Assembly (NCBI GenBank): GCA_000307305.1
Contig: DF158882.1
Span: forward strand, 1,877,498-1,921,427
Reading direction: 5' to 3'
Length of the DNA stretch: 43,930 bases
From: Enterobacteriaceae bacterium B14
Lineage (GTDB): Bacteria; Pseudomonadota; Gammaproteobacteria; Enterobacterales; Enterobacteriaceae
Shown here: piece by piece, positions 32,657 to 40,860 of the stretch
How the letters are laid out: each line of letters begins with the position of its first letter
How positions within the stretch are numbered: the stretch's first letter is position 1
Made by a program: the position numbers and the translations under genes
The notes under the pieces: model-generated
What the model saw: the letters and a program-made list of their open reading frames with translations, nothing else
Databases searched by the model: none
Told to the model about the DNA's origin: nothing

Positions 32657-33779
32657 ACGGTTCTCCTGCTGAGACTAGCGGCGTTCTACCCCAGCCAAAC
32701 ATGATAGCAATACCATGAGCCGCAATGAGCGGCATTAACACAAGCCAGTAAAGACCACTCCAACCAAAATAGCCGATGAACAGCAGAGGAAAAACCAGAG
32801 AAATAAGCGACCAACTATAAATTCCCCAAGTGCGGCCCTCTGAAATACCGCTTAGCGCTATAGCACCCACGGCTAACAAAATAAACAGCACTGCTTGAGG
32901 CCAACTAATATCACTATAACTGTAGCCATAGGTATAGACATAACCGATCACCAGCGCGAATAGCACGATACAGCCACTCACTAAACTTACGCTAGAAGAG
33001 TGAAATTGCGCAGCCCGTTCAGACAGGCTCACGGGTAACTTAAAATAGCGGATAAAAGGCTGGTTACTCGCCCAGAAAGGATTATCCGATGCCTTGGCAC
33101 CTTTTACACCATAGCTAAAAGGTTCACTTGGCAAACTCCCCTGAAAAGAGCCGAACATCTTGTCCCAAAAGATAAAGCTGCCACCAAAATTCTTATTGGA
33201 GTAGGCCAAATCTTTCACGTGATGAACTCGATGGTGCGTAGGTGTCACAAAGATCTTCTCTAAGATCCCAAGCTTCGGCGTCACTTCATTGTGGTTAAAA
33301 AACTGGATCGTATAGTGAAAAATAGAAACACTAATAAAGACCGATAGAGGCAAACCCATCACGGCCAGAATCAGAAAAAAGGGAATCGACGTGAGCGAGG
33401 AGTACCATGAATTACGTACCCCAAGAGACAAGTTATAGTGCTCCCCCTGATGGTGTACCACATGAACTGCCCAAAACAGCCGCCAATGGTGATGCAAACG
33501 GTGCAGCCAGTAAAACCCGAAATCCCATGCCAGAATAGCAAACAGCCATACACATACCGTCGGCCACGAATCAAGCCAACCTAAACTGAAATTAGCCGCG
33601 ACATAGCCAAAACAGGCAATCTCCACGCCGCGAAACAGCCACAACATCATATGGCCAGAGTTCAGGTTAAAGACCACATCGCGCCAGTTTACCTTTTGCT
33701 TGCCTGAACGCTGTAAATAGATCGCTTCTGCTATCACTAACAGCAGCATCAATACGATAGGTAACGCTAAATCGCTCAT
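32649..33779 (-). CDS. Sterol desaturase/fatty-acid hydroxylase family protein
   Basis: A 376-aa integral membrane protein of the fatty-acid hydroxylase superfamily (PF04116). The histidine clusters WLHRLHHH, HVVHHQGEHYN and PTHHRVHHVKD bind the two iron atoms. An N-terminal pair of membrane helices and a hydrophobic C-terminal third (about 250-365, several spans) frame the catalytic part. Enzymes of this group hydroxylate or desaturate lipids, ether lipids or sterol-like rings. It overlaps PAP2 by 4 bases and the desaturase by 8, so it is made with them. Bacteria of this kind have no sterols, so the substrate is probably an acyl or long-chain alcohol product of the operon. Confidence 0.9.
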   Translation of the reverse strand: MSDLALPIVLMLLLVIAEAIYLQRSGKQKVNWRDVVFNLNSGHMMLWLFRGVEIACFGYVAANFSLGWLDSWPTVCVWLFAILAWDFGFYWLHRLHHHWRLFWAVHVVHHQGEHYNLSLGVRNSWYSSLTSIPFFLILAVMGLPLSVFISVSIFHYTIQFFNHNEVTPKLGILEKIFVTPTHHRVHHVKDLAYSNKNFGGSFIFWDKMFGSFQGSLPSEPFSYGVKGAKASDNPFWASNQPFIRYFKLPVSLSERAAQFHSSSVSLVSGCIVLFALVIGYVYTYGYSYSDISWPQAVLFILLAVGAIALSGISEGRTWGIYSWSLISLVFPLLFIGYFGWSGLYWLVLMPLIAAHGIAIMFGWGRTPLVSAGEPYG

Positions 33780-34399
33780 GATAAAGCCCCTTTATCAACC
33801 ATCCTGCGCCTAAGCACCGAACCGACAGCAATAGCTAGCAAACCACCGGTAACCAAATCGACAAACAGATGGCGTTTCAACTGCAAAATAGACAAACCAA
33901 TCACCACTCCCCACACAATAAACAGCAGAGACCGGAAAGGATGGCTGCGTTGGCACACAGCCCATACAGACAACAGCGTTAATGCCACATGTAAAGAGGG
34001 TAAACAGTTCTGGGGAGAATCGATCGCCATCATAAATCTCAGAGCCTCTTCACTAAAGGAAGTGCCAATAACGGGAGGATAATCCATCGTTGTCGGCAAA
34101 ATGAGATAGACCATCCCCGAAATAAACGCACTGCACAGCATAGATACTGCCAGCCACTTCACCCGATTCATGGGGCATAACAGATAGCAGAGCGGAACAA
34201 TAAGAAAGAAAGAGACATAAGCCCAAATAGCCTCTGGTGTAAATGAAATAGCATCATCTATGATAGAAGGCTGCAACATCATGCCTTTTCGCTGAAGATA
34301 GTCGGTAGTTGAATAAATAACACCCACGAGTCCCCAACCGAATAGCAGGTAACCTAGTCGAATAAACACAATATTCGTATTCATAGATTCTCTATTCAT
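33776..34399 (-). CDS. PAP2-family membrane phosphatase or phosphotransferase
   Basis: A 207-aa PAP2 superfamily protein with five to six membrane segments. The catalytic motifs are visible: SLHVALTLLSVW (the SGH-type box, here SLH) and KRHLFVDLVTGG (RH...D box). The N-terminal lysine-arginine motif is less clear. I choose the ATG at 34399 because AAGGA lies 8 bases before it; an ATG three codons earlier has no spacing. The SLH variant is known from inositol-phosphotransferase-like members, so it may transfer a headgroup rather than only remove phosphate. It lies between the adenylate-forming enzyme and the hydroxylase. Confidence 0.87.
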   Translation of the reverse strand: MNRESMNTNIVFIRLGYLLFGWGLVGVIYSTTDYLQRKGMMLQPSIIDDAISFTPEAIWAYVSFFLIVPLCYLLCPMNRVKWLAVSMLCSAFISGMVYLILPTTMDYPPVIGTSFSEEALRFMMAIDSPQNCLPSLHVALTLLSVWAVCQRSHPFRSLLFIVWGVVIGLSILQLKRHLFVDLVTGGLLAIAVGSVLRRRMVDKGALS

Positions 34400-34410
34400 G
34401 CCTATCATCC

Positions 34411-35691
34411 TTATGGCCTCTGGCGAATAATTCGCCGCCTCTTATGCTCAAAATCGGGTAACAACGCTTGTTGCTCTAATGACCAACTCAGAGAAGCAAT
34501 ATCTACATTCTGCTGTTCAAAAACAGCCAGTAATGCATCCCTACTTGCCATCAACGCCTCTTCACTACAGTCAGACAATAGCTGAAGCTGTGCGGCCCCC
34601 GTCTGTAGTAGACGGTAATCGCACTGTAGCGGCAACGAATTAGCCAGCACACGGCTACAAAGATCGGCGAATATCACTCTCGGCTTCCCATCCACACCTG
34701 GTAATAACACCTGGTCGTCGTTACGACCTTCGATACGCTCGATCACCATACTATGCTGCCCGCATAGGCACGGTTTCTGGCTTCTAACCAAAACGTCATC
34801 CAGCCTATAGCGAACAATAGGCTGAGTCTGACGGGTAAAATCCGTAATAATCGGTGTAAATCTATTCTCATCCAGCCAGTTAGGCTCGATATGCACAAAT
34901 TCTTCATTAAGATGCAATGCGCCGTGAGAACATGTGGCTGCAAGAAAGCCTTCTGTTGCTTGATACACCTCCCCCACTCTGGGGAAAACCTGGCTGAGCA
35001 ACTCTTTGTCCTGCGGCTCCAAAACCTCCGCTACAGAGATAATCAGTTTTGGGCTGAGGCTGATTTCGCCCTTTAACTGCGCCAATGCCAGTGCACGCAA
35101 TACCTGTGCGGGAGCCACTATAATAGAAGGTGAATATGCAGTTAAACGCGGTAACTGCTGCGAAAAATCAGCAAAAAGGTCAAAAAAAGCCAAACTTAGC
35201 CAACGATTATTCACACTCTGATAAAGATTATTGTCCGCTCGCAGAAATAGCGCTACGCGCTCACCCGCAAACAGGCCATCCGGCAGCATTTTTGCCAACA
35301 TACCGCCCGCCCATATCTGCTGCTCTAGCGGGCTAACAACAAAAATACCGCGCTGCCCAGAGGTGCCCGAAGAGAGGCCGACACTAAAACGCCCAATTTT
35401 CGGTGAGAAATCACGGGAAGCTTCACTCTGGCGGGCGCACTCAAATAACTCATCGCGCTTTAGCCCCGCGGTATTCATTCGGTCAAAGTTAGCCATCATG
35501 GTCGCCTTATCCATCAATGGCCATTCACTAATAGGAAGATGAGCATAAGGCTGAAAATAGGGGCTACGGGTTAAAACACGCCGTGCAAAACGCGTGAGCT
35601 GTCGCTGCTGATACTGCTCTAACGCCTGCCTGTTACCAAACTTCAGGCGGCGCGAGCGAAAATAGTGCCATAGCGTCGCAAACGGGATCAT
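34411..35691 (-). CDS. Adenylate-forming enzyme, F390-synthetase/PaaK-like
   Basis: A 426-aa adenylate-forming enzyme related to PaaK and coenzyme F390 synthetase. ATP-binding motif SSGTSGQRGIF, the A5-type YQATEGFLA, and the RYRLDDVL and GRNDDQV blocks are present. It activates a carboxylic acid as an AMP ester. In context the substrate could be a fatty acid or a 3-hydroxy acid made by the two enzymes at the operon start, as OleC does. It resembles the group named 'putative adenylate-forming enzyme' rather than classic long-chain acyl-CoA ligases. Overlaps the hydrolase gene by 4 bases. Confidence 0.85.
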   Translation of the reverse strand: MIPFATLWHYFRSRRLKFGNRQALEQYQQRQLTRFARRVLTRSPYFQPYAHLPISEWPLMDKATMMANFDRMNTAGLKRDELFECARQSEASRDFSPKIGRFSVGLSSGTSGQRGIFVVSPLEQQIWAGGMLAKMLPDGLFAGERVALFLRADNNLYQSVNNRWLSLAFFDLFADFSQQLPRLTAYSPSIIVAPAQVLRALALAQLKGEISLSPKLIISVAEVLEPQDKELLSQVFPRVGEVYQATEGFLAATCSHGALHLNEEFVHIEPNWLDENRFTPIITDFTRQTQPIVRYRLDDVLVRSQKPCLCGQHSMVIERIEGRNDDQVLLPGVDGKPRVIFADLCSRVLANSLPLQCDYRLLQTGAAQLQLLSDCSEEALMASRDALLAVFEQQNVDIASLSWSLEQQALLPDFEHKRRRIIRQRP

Positions 35692-36491
35692 AAATCCCCC
35701 TCATGACACAGTTTGATACTCACTCCGTTTTTATAGAGCTGATTCAAGTTTCTTAGGGTCTGATAATAGAGCTTTGGGTCATCCATCAAAAAGTTCGCCA
35801 ACCGTGAGGGGCCACGCAGCTCTTTATAATTTGCAGGAGACCAAGCGGCATCGCTTGCTAGCAGCGTCCAACCTTCATCAGTTTGAATAAAGGCACCAAT
35901 ATGGCCTGCCGCATGCCCCGGCAAAGGTACCAAGATAATCTCTCCCTTGCTCTCTGGCAGCAGATAGCCTTGAGTGAAAGGCGCCAACTCGGCTGGCAGT
36001 GGGAATGTGTCATAGCTTTCAATAAAAGAGACACGGGATTCAAAATCAGAGGGGATCAATCCGGGGACAAATGCGCATTTCAGTGCGGCCACACCCCGTA
36101 AGTGAGATATTTTCTGCCATCCCTCCCCTGAACAGATATAAGCCAGATCGTCAAAATCTCGCAGGCCCGCAATATGGTCACCGTGGAAGTGAGAGAGAAT
36201 CAGCCCATCGATATCTTTAGCGTCTAAACCCTGGCTACGCAGTTGTTCAACTAACGCCTCTTGCGGATCAAAATAGACGGGTGTTACCGCGCTATATAAC
36301 CGAAAAACACCGTTCCGAGTCTGCTCGCTAAAGTGATATGAATAGCCTGTATCCCATAGCCAGCGTTTATCGCCCACTTCAAGCAAGTAAGCACGGGCAG
36401 GAAACTTACAAACGCGAAAACCTGCTCCGCGCAGCGCCATACAGCCGACATGAGTACAGTATCCCACCTCAAACGTGGTGACTTTAGCCAT
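35688..36491 (-). CDS. Metallo-beta-lactamase-fold hydrolase
   Basis: A 267-aa metallo-beta-lactamase-fold protein with a full metal site: LSHFHGDHIAGL (HxHxDH), LPGHAAGHIGAF and LLASDAAW, plus a late His in KLCHEGDL. No signal peptide, so it acts in the cytosol. Relatives include AHL lactonases and thioesterase-like enzymes. In this operon a thioester, ester or lactone of the lipid intermediate is the likely substrate. It overlaps both neighbours (8 and 4 bases). With an AHL synthase 12 kb away, lactone cleavage should be kept in mind but is not favoured. Confidence 0.87.
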   Translation of the reverse strand: MAKVTTFEVGYCTHVGCMALRGAGFRVCKFPARAYLLEVGDKRWLWDTGYSYHFSEQTRNGVFRLYSAVTPVYFDPQEALVEQLRSQGLDAKDIDGLILSHFHGDHIAGLRDFDDLAYICSGEGWQKISHLRGVAALKCAFVPGLIPSDFESRVSFIESYDTFPLPAELAPFTQGYLLPESKGEIILVPLPGHAAGHIGAFIQTDEGWTLLASDAAWSPANYKELRGPSRLANFLMDDPKLYYQTLRNLNQLYKNGVSIKLCHEGDL

Positions 36492-37500
36492 ACTTCCCTA
36501 CCCCCTGCTGCTTAAACCAAGCTCCGGTTATCTCTATCCCTTGTTCTTGAGTATAGCGAGGGGTATAGCCTAGCTCTTCTCTCGCTCGCTTCTGGCTTAG
36601 CGTCATATCAAAGTAAACGGCACCAATGCTGTAGCGAGTTAAAACAGGCTCCTTACCCGTTATTTTCGCTATCATTTCTAAACCTGCGGCAAGGGTATAC
36701 AACAATGGATAAGGCAGAGAGGCAACGCGATACTTCAACCCTAATTGCTCCGCCAATAGCTTATGCAGCATATCTACCAGACGCGCAGGCTGCTGGTCGG
36801 TAATGTTGTAGACCGAACCAGAAACCAGCCCCTCATTTTGGCTCGCTAACACCATTGCATGCACTACGTTGAGGACAAAAGTGAGATCGAGAAATGCCGT
36901 TCCACCACCAGGCAGCCGCAGCACGCCCCTATCACGCGCCAACTGCGCCAACACTCGGGGAATAATCACCCTATCATGCGGCCCAAATAACCCACGCGGT
37001 CGCAAAATAAGGTAAGTGGTCGCGGGATAACGCAGTACGCTCTGTGCAATACACTGCTCTGCTTGATACTTTGTTTTCGCATAGTGATTAGCAAACGTCT
37101 CTGCGCAAAATGTCTCTTCAATATCGCGATGAGCCTTAAAATCGAAGTAAATAGAAGGAGTAGAGATATGGATAAAGCGCTTTACACCAGCCGCGCCTGC
37201 AGCCTCTGCCAACCTCTCAGTTGCTTGAACGTTGGCTAAGAAAAATTCACGTTCACTCCCCCAAGGGGAAGACTTTGCCGCGCAATGCCAAACAATGTCG
37301 CAACCTTTCACTAGCTCTGCGTACTCTTCTGCGGTCGCCTGCTCTAAATCTAATGTGACAAAACTCGCTCCGGCGGCTTCAAGCTCAGCGCCAATAGCAG
37401 GGCTACGGCCTGTCGCCCGAACATCAAACCCAGCCTGAAGCAAATGCTCGACCGCATTTCGCCCCAATCCACTGGTCGCGCCAGTGACTAAGATCCTCAT
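36484..37500 (-). CDS. NAD(P)-dependent reductase, 3-beta-HSD/OleD-like
   Basis: A 338-aa extended short-chain dehydrogenase. The Rossmann motif GATSGLGRNAVEHLL is at residues 7-21, HCAAKSSPWG follows, and the active site YAKTKYQAE gives the Tyr-xxx-Lys pair. The 3-beta-HSD-like pattern LRPRGLFGPHDRVIIPR matches OleD, the enzyme that reduces a 2-alkyl-3-ketoacid to the hydroxyacid. A hydrophobic segment in the C-terminal third may touch the membrane. It starts 4 bases inside the end of the KAS III gene, fitting sequential steps. Confidence 0.9.
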   Translation of the reverse strand: MRILVTGATSGLGRNAVEHLLQAGFDVRATGRSPAIGAELEAAGASFVTLDLEQATAEEYAELVKGCDIVWHCAAKSSPWGSEREFFLANVQATERLAEAAGAAGVKRFIHISTPSIYFDFKAHRDIEETFCAETFANHYAKTKYQAEQCIAQSVLRYPATTYLILRPRGLFGPHDRVIIPRVLAQLARDRGVLRLPGGGTAFLDLTFVLNVVHAMVLASQNEGLVSGSVYNITDQQPARLVDMLHKLLAEQLGLKYRVASLPYPLLYTLAAGLEMIAKITGKEPVLTRYSIGAVYFDMTLSQKRAREELGYTPRYTQEQGIEITGAWFKQQGVGKYG

Positions 37501-38558
37501 GGCAACAGAACCATGCCGCCAAAACTCAACCCCGCGGCGGTACCGATAAGCATCATTGGATGCCCTTCCTGATAACGATTCTGCAGAAATGCTTCATGTA
37601 GCGCAGAAGGGATAGACGCCGCAACCTGATTGCCACGAAAACGGTAGATATCAATCAGTGCCTCTGATGAAACACCGAGACGCTTACGCATATGTTCCAA
37701 AGAGAGATAACTCGCCTGATGCGGCACAACCGTTGCAATATCAGACAGTGTTAAACCGCTTGAGCGTAGAAGACGCTCAAAATAGTCTTCAATCAGCGCA
37801 GATGCGTAGCGAAACAGTTTTTTGCCGTCCATGTGGAACAAAAAATCACTGTCGCGAATACCGGCTCTTGGATTACAGCGGGTACCGCCTGCCCGTATCT
37901 CACACAGATCGATCCCCTTCGTGTAGGTTTCTAATGAATAAGAGAGAATACCGCTACGCCCATCCCCCTTCTCAACAATCGCGCACGCCGCACCATCGCC
38001 AAAAATTAAGGAGGACTCTTCGTGATCCCAATCAATCCCTCTCGAGGCAAGATCCGCCGAGACAATAGCAATTCGGTGATATGTCCCCGTATTGAGCAAG
38101 CTCGCCGCAACCTGTAACGCCGTGATAAAACTGATACAGCTAGCGTTGATATCAAACCCCGCCGTCCCCTCAGGTAAATTAGATTGCTGGAGGATATGTG
38201 CCGCACTACAAGGCAGCGCCTGAACAGAGATCGCCGAGGCAGAAATCAGTAGATCGATTGAATCAGGCGCGATATTTTGCCGAGTGAGGGCATCATTTAA
38301 TGCCTCAACCGCGAGTGCTGCTTGGCTTGCCTCATAGGTCGCATGAAAACGGTGAGTAATGCCAGAACGTTTTTCAATATAGCCCGCAGCTTTATTAAAG
38401 CGCTCATCCAAGGAAGAAGATGTCACGCAATTTGGTGGTAGTGCCGCACCCGTTGAAATTATTTTTAGTGGTATGACAGGTAGCGAAGAGTGATCTAACT
38501 GAGAGTGCTTTAACCCTGGGTTTGTAAACTGATCATTCATAAATTGATCCATCATCAT
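37497..38558 (-). CDS. KAS III/OleA-like condensing enzyme
   Basis: A 353-aa beta-ketoacyl synthase III family enzyme, first gene of the operon. The catalytic triad is complete: Cys141 in FDINASCISFIT, His280 in VVPHQAS and Asn310 in FRGNQVAASIP. The glycine-rich GTAAGLSFGG end is typical. It has a 25-residue N-terminal extension compared with FabH, rich in M, Q and N, so an internal ATG (such as codon 7, with a GGAT upstream) may be the true start. No acyl carrier protein is encoded in the operon. By context it could join two acyl chains as OleA does, or elongate one. Confidence 0.9.
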   Translation of the reverse strand: MMMDQFMNDQFTNPGLKHSQLDHSSLPVIPLKIISTGAALPPNCVTSSSLDERFNKAAGYIEKRSGITHRFHATYEASQAALAVEALNDALTRQNIAPDSIDLLISASAISVQALPCSAAHILQQSNLPEGTAGFDINASCISFITALQVAASLLNTGTYHRIAIVSADLASRGIDWDHEESSLIFGDGAACAIVEKGDGRSGILSYSLETYTKGIDLCEIRAGGTRCNPRAGIRDSDFLFHMDGKKLFRYASALIEDYFERLLRSSGLTLSDIATVVPHQASYLSLEHMRKRLGVSSEALIDIYRFRGNQVAASIPSALHEAFLQNRYQEGHPMMLIGTAAGLSFGGMVLLP

Positions 38559-38576
38559 GCCAGAAAATTTACCGCG

Positions 38577-38604
38577 CTAGACAGCGTCGTACTGTGCTGT
38601 CTAG
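38577..38604. promoter_or_regulatory. Leader hairpin of the lipid operon
   Basis: A 9-bp perfect dyad CTAGACAGC/GCTGTCTAG with a 10-base loop, 19 bases before the first ATG and within the predicted leader. It may be an operator or an RNA structure controlling translation. Confidence 0.45.
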
Positions 38605-38618
38605 CCTGTTATTCTTTT

Positions 38619-38647
38619 TACATAGCACCCTATAAAGGGGTATGCAA
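38619..38647 (-). promoter_or_regulatory. Candidate promoter of the lipid operon
   Basis: TTGCAT (38642-38647) and TATGTA (38619-38624) on the minus strand, spaced 17 bases, with TGC before the -10 (extended -10). The spacer holds an imperfect dyad CCC-TTTATA-GGG. Confidence 0.5.
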
Positions 38648-38699
38648 CACAAAACAGCTTGAGCATAAATATTTCCATTCCATCATCTGAAGTATCCTA

Positions 38700-38814
38700 C
38701 GGATAGCACCAAGTTAGAAGAGATTGCATGTAAAGTTACGTCATTTCGCTACACATCCTCCCAATAAGGATGTGGTAATAGCGTCTAAATATGTGTTATT
38801 AGACACATTTTTTT
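38700..38814 (+). ncRNA. Possible plus-strand small RNA upstream of the lipid operon
   Basis: No gene lies on the plus strand here, yet the strand carries two hairpins and a terminator. CGCTA + CACATCCT/AGGATGTG + TAGCG folds at 38747-38783. ATGTGT/ACACAT (38791-38808) is followed by seven T. A competing pairing GTCTAA/TTAGAC (38783-38804) could undo the terminator stem. The 5' end and promoter are not clear. Confidence 0.4.
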
Positions 38815-39165
38815 CACTAAATCTCCGTTAATTTATACTTTCTAAAGGAAGGGAAAGATTAAAACGGTTAGCACCAAAGATGGGGGTTATTTTGTTCTTT
38901 TAGCGGCAAATTAGGTTACATACGCATTGGGTAGGGTAATAACTTTGAAATGGTGTGTTTTACAGAAGTTTATTTTGTTGCTTGGATGGGTATAGCTCTA
39001 CTTGAGTTTCTGACGAATGTGTTGTCGTGATTACCTGATTTAAGGTTTATAGAATATCACCTCTTATTTGGTGGCCAAATTAACTATGCCACTACACTTA
39101 TGAGCAAATAGCATAAGCGCCAGCTTGATGGGACCACTAAAAAGCTACATATTTTGCTGTGATTT
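38815..39165. other. Intergenic stretch, no gene seen
   Basis: About 350 bases between the small-RNA candidate and the barstar terminator. No coding frame. A short dyad ATTTGG-TGG-CCAAAT lies at 39066-39080. Confidence 0.4.
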
Positions 39166-39207
39166 AAAAATCTGCCAGTTACCTATAAAAATAAGGTACT
39201 GGCAGAT
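39166..39207 (-). terminator. Terminator after the barstar gene
   Basis: Stem ATCTGCCAG/CTGGCAGAT with an inner ACCT/AGGT pairing, then TTTTT on the minus strand. It lies 20 bases past the barstar stop and ends the whole Rhs cassette array. Confidence 0.8.
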
Positions 39208-39227
39208 CCGAACTGGACACATACAAT

Positions 39228-39518
39228 TTACTGGAGACTAAAATCAAGACGATTAACCAACCCAACGTCAACATCTTGTTTTTTAATCATTTTAAATATA
39301 TTGACTATAGTGTCGAATGTTTCGCCTAGTTGAGCTTTTGAATGCAGGGAATTTATCCAAATAATTAAGATAGGCCCTTCAACGTCATAACTTAGACAAT
39401 CCCATAAAGCATCTAAATTTTCACCATAATATGGACCAAATTCTAATACTGCAGATATTTCCCTATGAAAGTCTGATTCGTCATTAATTTTTTCACCACG
39501 TAATATTACTGTTTTCAT
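39228..39518 (-). CDS. Barstar-family ribonuclease inhibitor (immunity)
   Basis: A 96-aa barstar family protein that should bind and block the barnase-like toxin tip just upstream. Family features include the N-terminal LRGEKINDESDFHREIS, the GPYYGENLDALWDCLSYDV core with the key Tyr, Asn, Leu and Asp residues, and the final strand. The ATG at 39518 overlaps the toxin stop in ATGA; a TTG two codons earlier is not needed. The partner toxin is now only a fragment, so the gene survives as an orphan immunity that may protect against kin carrying the full Rhs toxin. Confidence 0.93.
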   Translation of the reverse strand: MKTVILRGEKINDESDFHREISAVLEFGPYYGENLDALWDCLSYDVEGPILIIWINSLHSKAQLGETFDTIVNIFKMIKKQDVDVGLVNRLDFSLQ

Positions 39519-39817
39519 TTCCAACGTCCTATTTGTGTGGTGTTTTTATAATGGTCTGCTGTGATATGCAGTAATCCATCATTTGAATATAACAATCTTA
39601 TTCCTGCTTGATTAATTCTAGACATTGTATTGCTTAAATCAATATCAGCCTCATACCAAACGCGACTAGAGGCTTTAGGTAAAACACCTGTTGTATTGTG
39701 GGAAATATCCCCGCCAATTTGTCCCCCTGGGACACTATTATTTAAAATTTTACCTGGTTCCCAGCCTTGTTATACCGCCTGAGTTTTATTCAAATATTTT
39801 ATATCCGTTATCCAAGA
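39515..39817 (-). pseudogene. Barnase-like Rhs toxin tip, truncated
   Basis: The frame ending at 39515 encodes the last two thirds of a barnase-type RNase. It reads QGWEPGKILNNSVPGGQIGG, then SSRVWYEADIDL, RLLYSNDGLLH and ADHYKNTTQIG. The barnase Glu (YEADI), both Arg (SRINQAGIRL) and the His (DHYK) are all kept. An in-frame TAA at 39770 separates this from the preceding coding-like codons (TDIKYLNKTQAV), and no Rhs core or start lies upstream. So the catalytic part is intact in sequence but cannot be made as a normal Rhs protein. Confidence 0.82.
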
Positions 39818-39873
39818 ACTTTGTTTCACTGATAGGTAGCATTATTTCTCAAATACTAAAATTTAAAATATAT

Positions 39874-39898
39874 TCTCCTTAATCTAAGATTAAGGAGA
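39874..39898 (-). terminator. Terminator after the 87-aa immunity gene
   Basis: A 12-bp perfect stem TCTCCTTAATCT and its complement around a single base, 11 bases past the stop at 39910. A T-rich stretch follows on the minus strand. The tiny loop means the inner pairs will open. Confidence 0.6.
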
Positions 39899-39909
39899 TT
39901 GATGAAAAT

Positions 39910-40173
39910 CTAGGATATGTTCTTCAATATATTTACAATAATAGGATCAACGCTCAGATTCAACTGTTCACTATCTATTGTATAAATACTTAACTCAATT
40001 TTATTTTCAGCATCAAAAAGCATTTCTCTTAACCATCTTTCATCTAGTGCTAAGATTTGTTGCTCAGCCTCATAAATACTAGATTGTATTTCTTCCACAC
40101 CAATTTCTTTATTTAAAAAGCAATTACATTTTATTTTCAATGTATTAATGACGTCAGGATATATCCAATCCAT
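39910..40173 (-). CDS. Probable immunity protein for the adjacent Rhs toxin
   Basis: An 87-aa acidic cytosolic protein. Its start overlaps the stop of the Rhs toxin by one base (TAATG), the standard layout of toxin and immunity. No known family recognised. Length and charge suit a small immunity protein binding a basic RNase tip. The sequence is intact. Confidence 0.72.
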   Translation of the reverse strand: MDWIYPDVINTLKIKCNCFLNKEIGVEEIQSSIYEAEQQILALDERWLREMLFDAENKIELSIYTIDSEQLNLSVDPIIVNILKNIS

Positions 40174-40524
40174 TATTTTTCACTCCGCCGAAGGATAGTA
40201 ATAACAACCTTACTATTATTTTCAGTAACAACTCCCACATCACCACTCCAATGCAGGATTCTTTCGATATTATTAACTGTAGTATGTGTTTTAGTACCAT
40301 TTTTAATAGTATGCTCTACTATTTTAGGCGAAATATTACGACCAGCACCAACTGTTCCTGCTGGCGATCCTAACCCTGAAGGCTGCATTCTATCCACAGC
40401 ATGCTGGGAATATAATCTATCGCCAACCTGAGCATATTTTTTACCATTGACAGTTGTTTTCGGATAATTTTGCCATGAATTCCATTCTAAAGGATTGTTC
40501 ACAATCTCAGTGGCACCCTTCCCT

Positions 40525-40677
40525 GCTTCTGGCAAAACAGGCACGCCATCCGTTCGAGCTAAGACTTCCTCTGCACCACTTTTATCTACTGCAAATAACC
40601 CTAGCGGGTCCACCCAATTAACCGGATTTCCATCAACGTAAGCGTACTGATTCAACCCACCTGCCAGCTTGATCGGA
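40525..40677. repeat. Rhs boundary direct repeat, copy 1 (partner 43776-43928)
   Basis: About 153 bases very similar to 43776-43928, encoding LAGGLNQYAYVDGNPVNW, the DPLGL box and the first 30 residues of the tip up to PVLPEAGKG. The homology runs past the usual DPLGL border into the toxin. Confidence 0.88.
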
Positions 40678-40856
40678 TCTTGCGTCAAATACCGCCCCAT
40701 CTGCGGATCATAATACCGATTCAGGTTGTAATGTAACCCCGTTTCCTTATCCGCATACTGCCCTTGGAACCGCAGCGGGTTATCGACTTTCGGGCGCTCT
40801 TCATCCTGCCATTGGGTAAGCGGTTTGCCATAAGCCGAGTACGTTGCCCGCCATAC
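40654..40856. repeat. Rhs core direct repeat, copy 1 (partner 42052-42254)
   Basis: About 203 bases nearly identical to 42052-42254, in the same direction, 1398 bases apart. It encodes VWRATYSAYG to LAGG. Recombination between copies would delete or swap the toxin/immunity cassette between them. Confidence 0.9.
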
Positions 40857-40860
40857 AGCC

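Larger units (their letters stand above)
40173..40856 (-). pseudogene. Rhs core end with BECR-like RNase toxin tip, lacking its start
   Basis: Open frame beginning in mid-Rhs core (VWRATYSAYGKPLTQWQ), through [20 protein letters not shown] and the DPLGL boundary, to a toxin tip of about 135 aa. The tip contains GDRLYSQHAVDRMQPSG, GRNISPKIVEHTIKNG, and HWSGDVGVVTENNSKVVIT at its end. This His-xx-x-R layout and final strands recall DUF4258-like, BECR-fold ribonucleases. Upstream, a deletion joins it to a distant part of the core at about 40857 and shifts the frame, so it has no native start. A displaced cassette or silent donor. Confidence 0.82.

Noticed and set aside
35688-36491. A quorum-quenching AHL lactonase
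   Set aside because: The metal motif is shared by the whole superfamily, and the gene is locked inside the lipid operon by overlaps at both ends.
38577-38604. A lux box controlling the lipid operon
   Set aside because: The dyad has N10 spacing but reads ACAGC-N10-GCTGT, the opposite of the lux box half-sites; kept only as a hairpin or general operator.
39691-39882. A 63-codon plus-strand gene among the Rhs cassettes
   Set aside because: It lies opposite the barnase-like remnant and has no motif or ribosome site.
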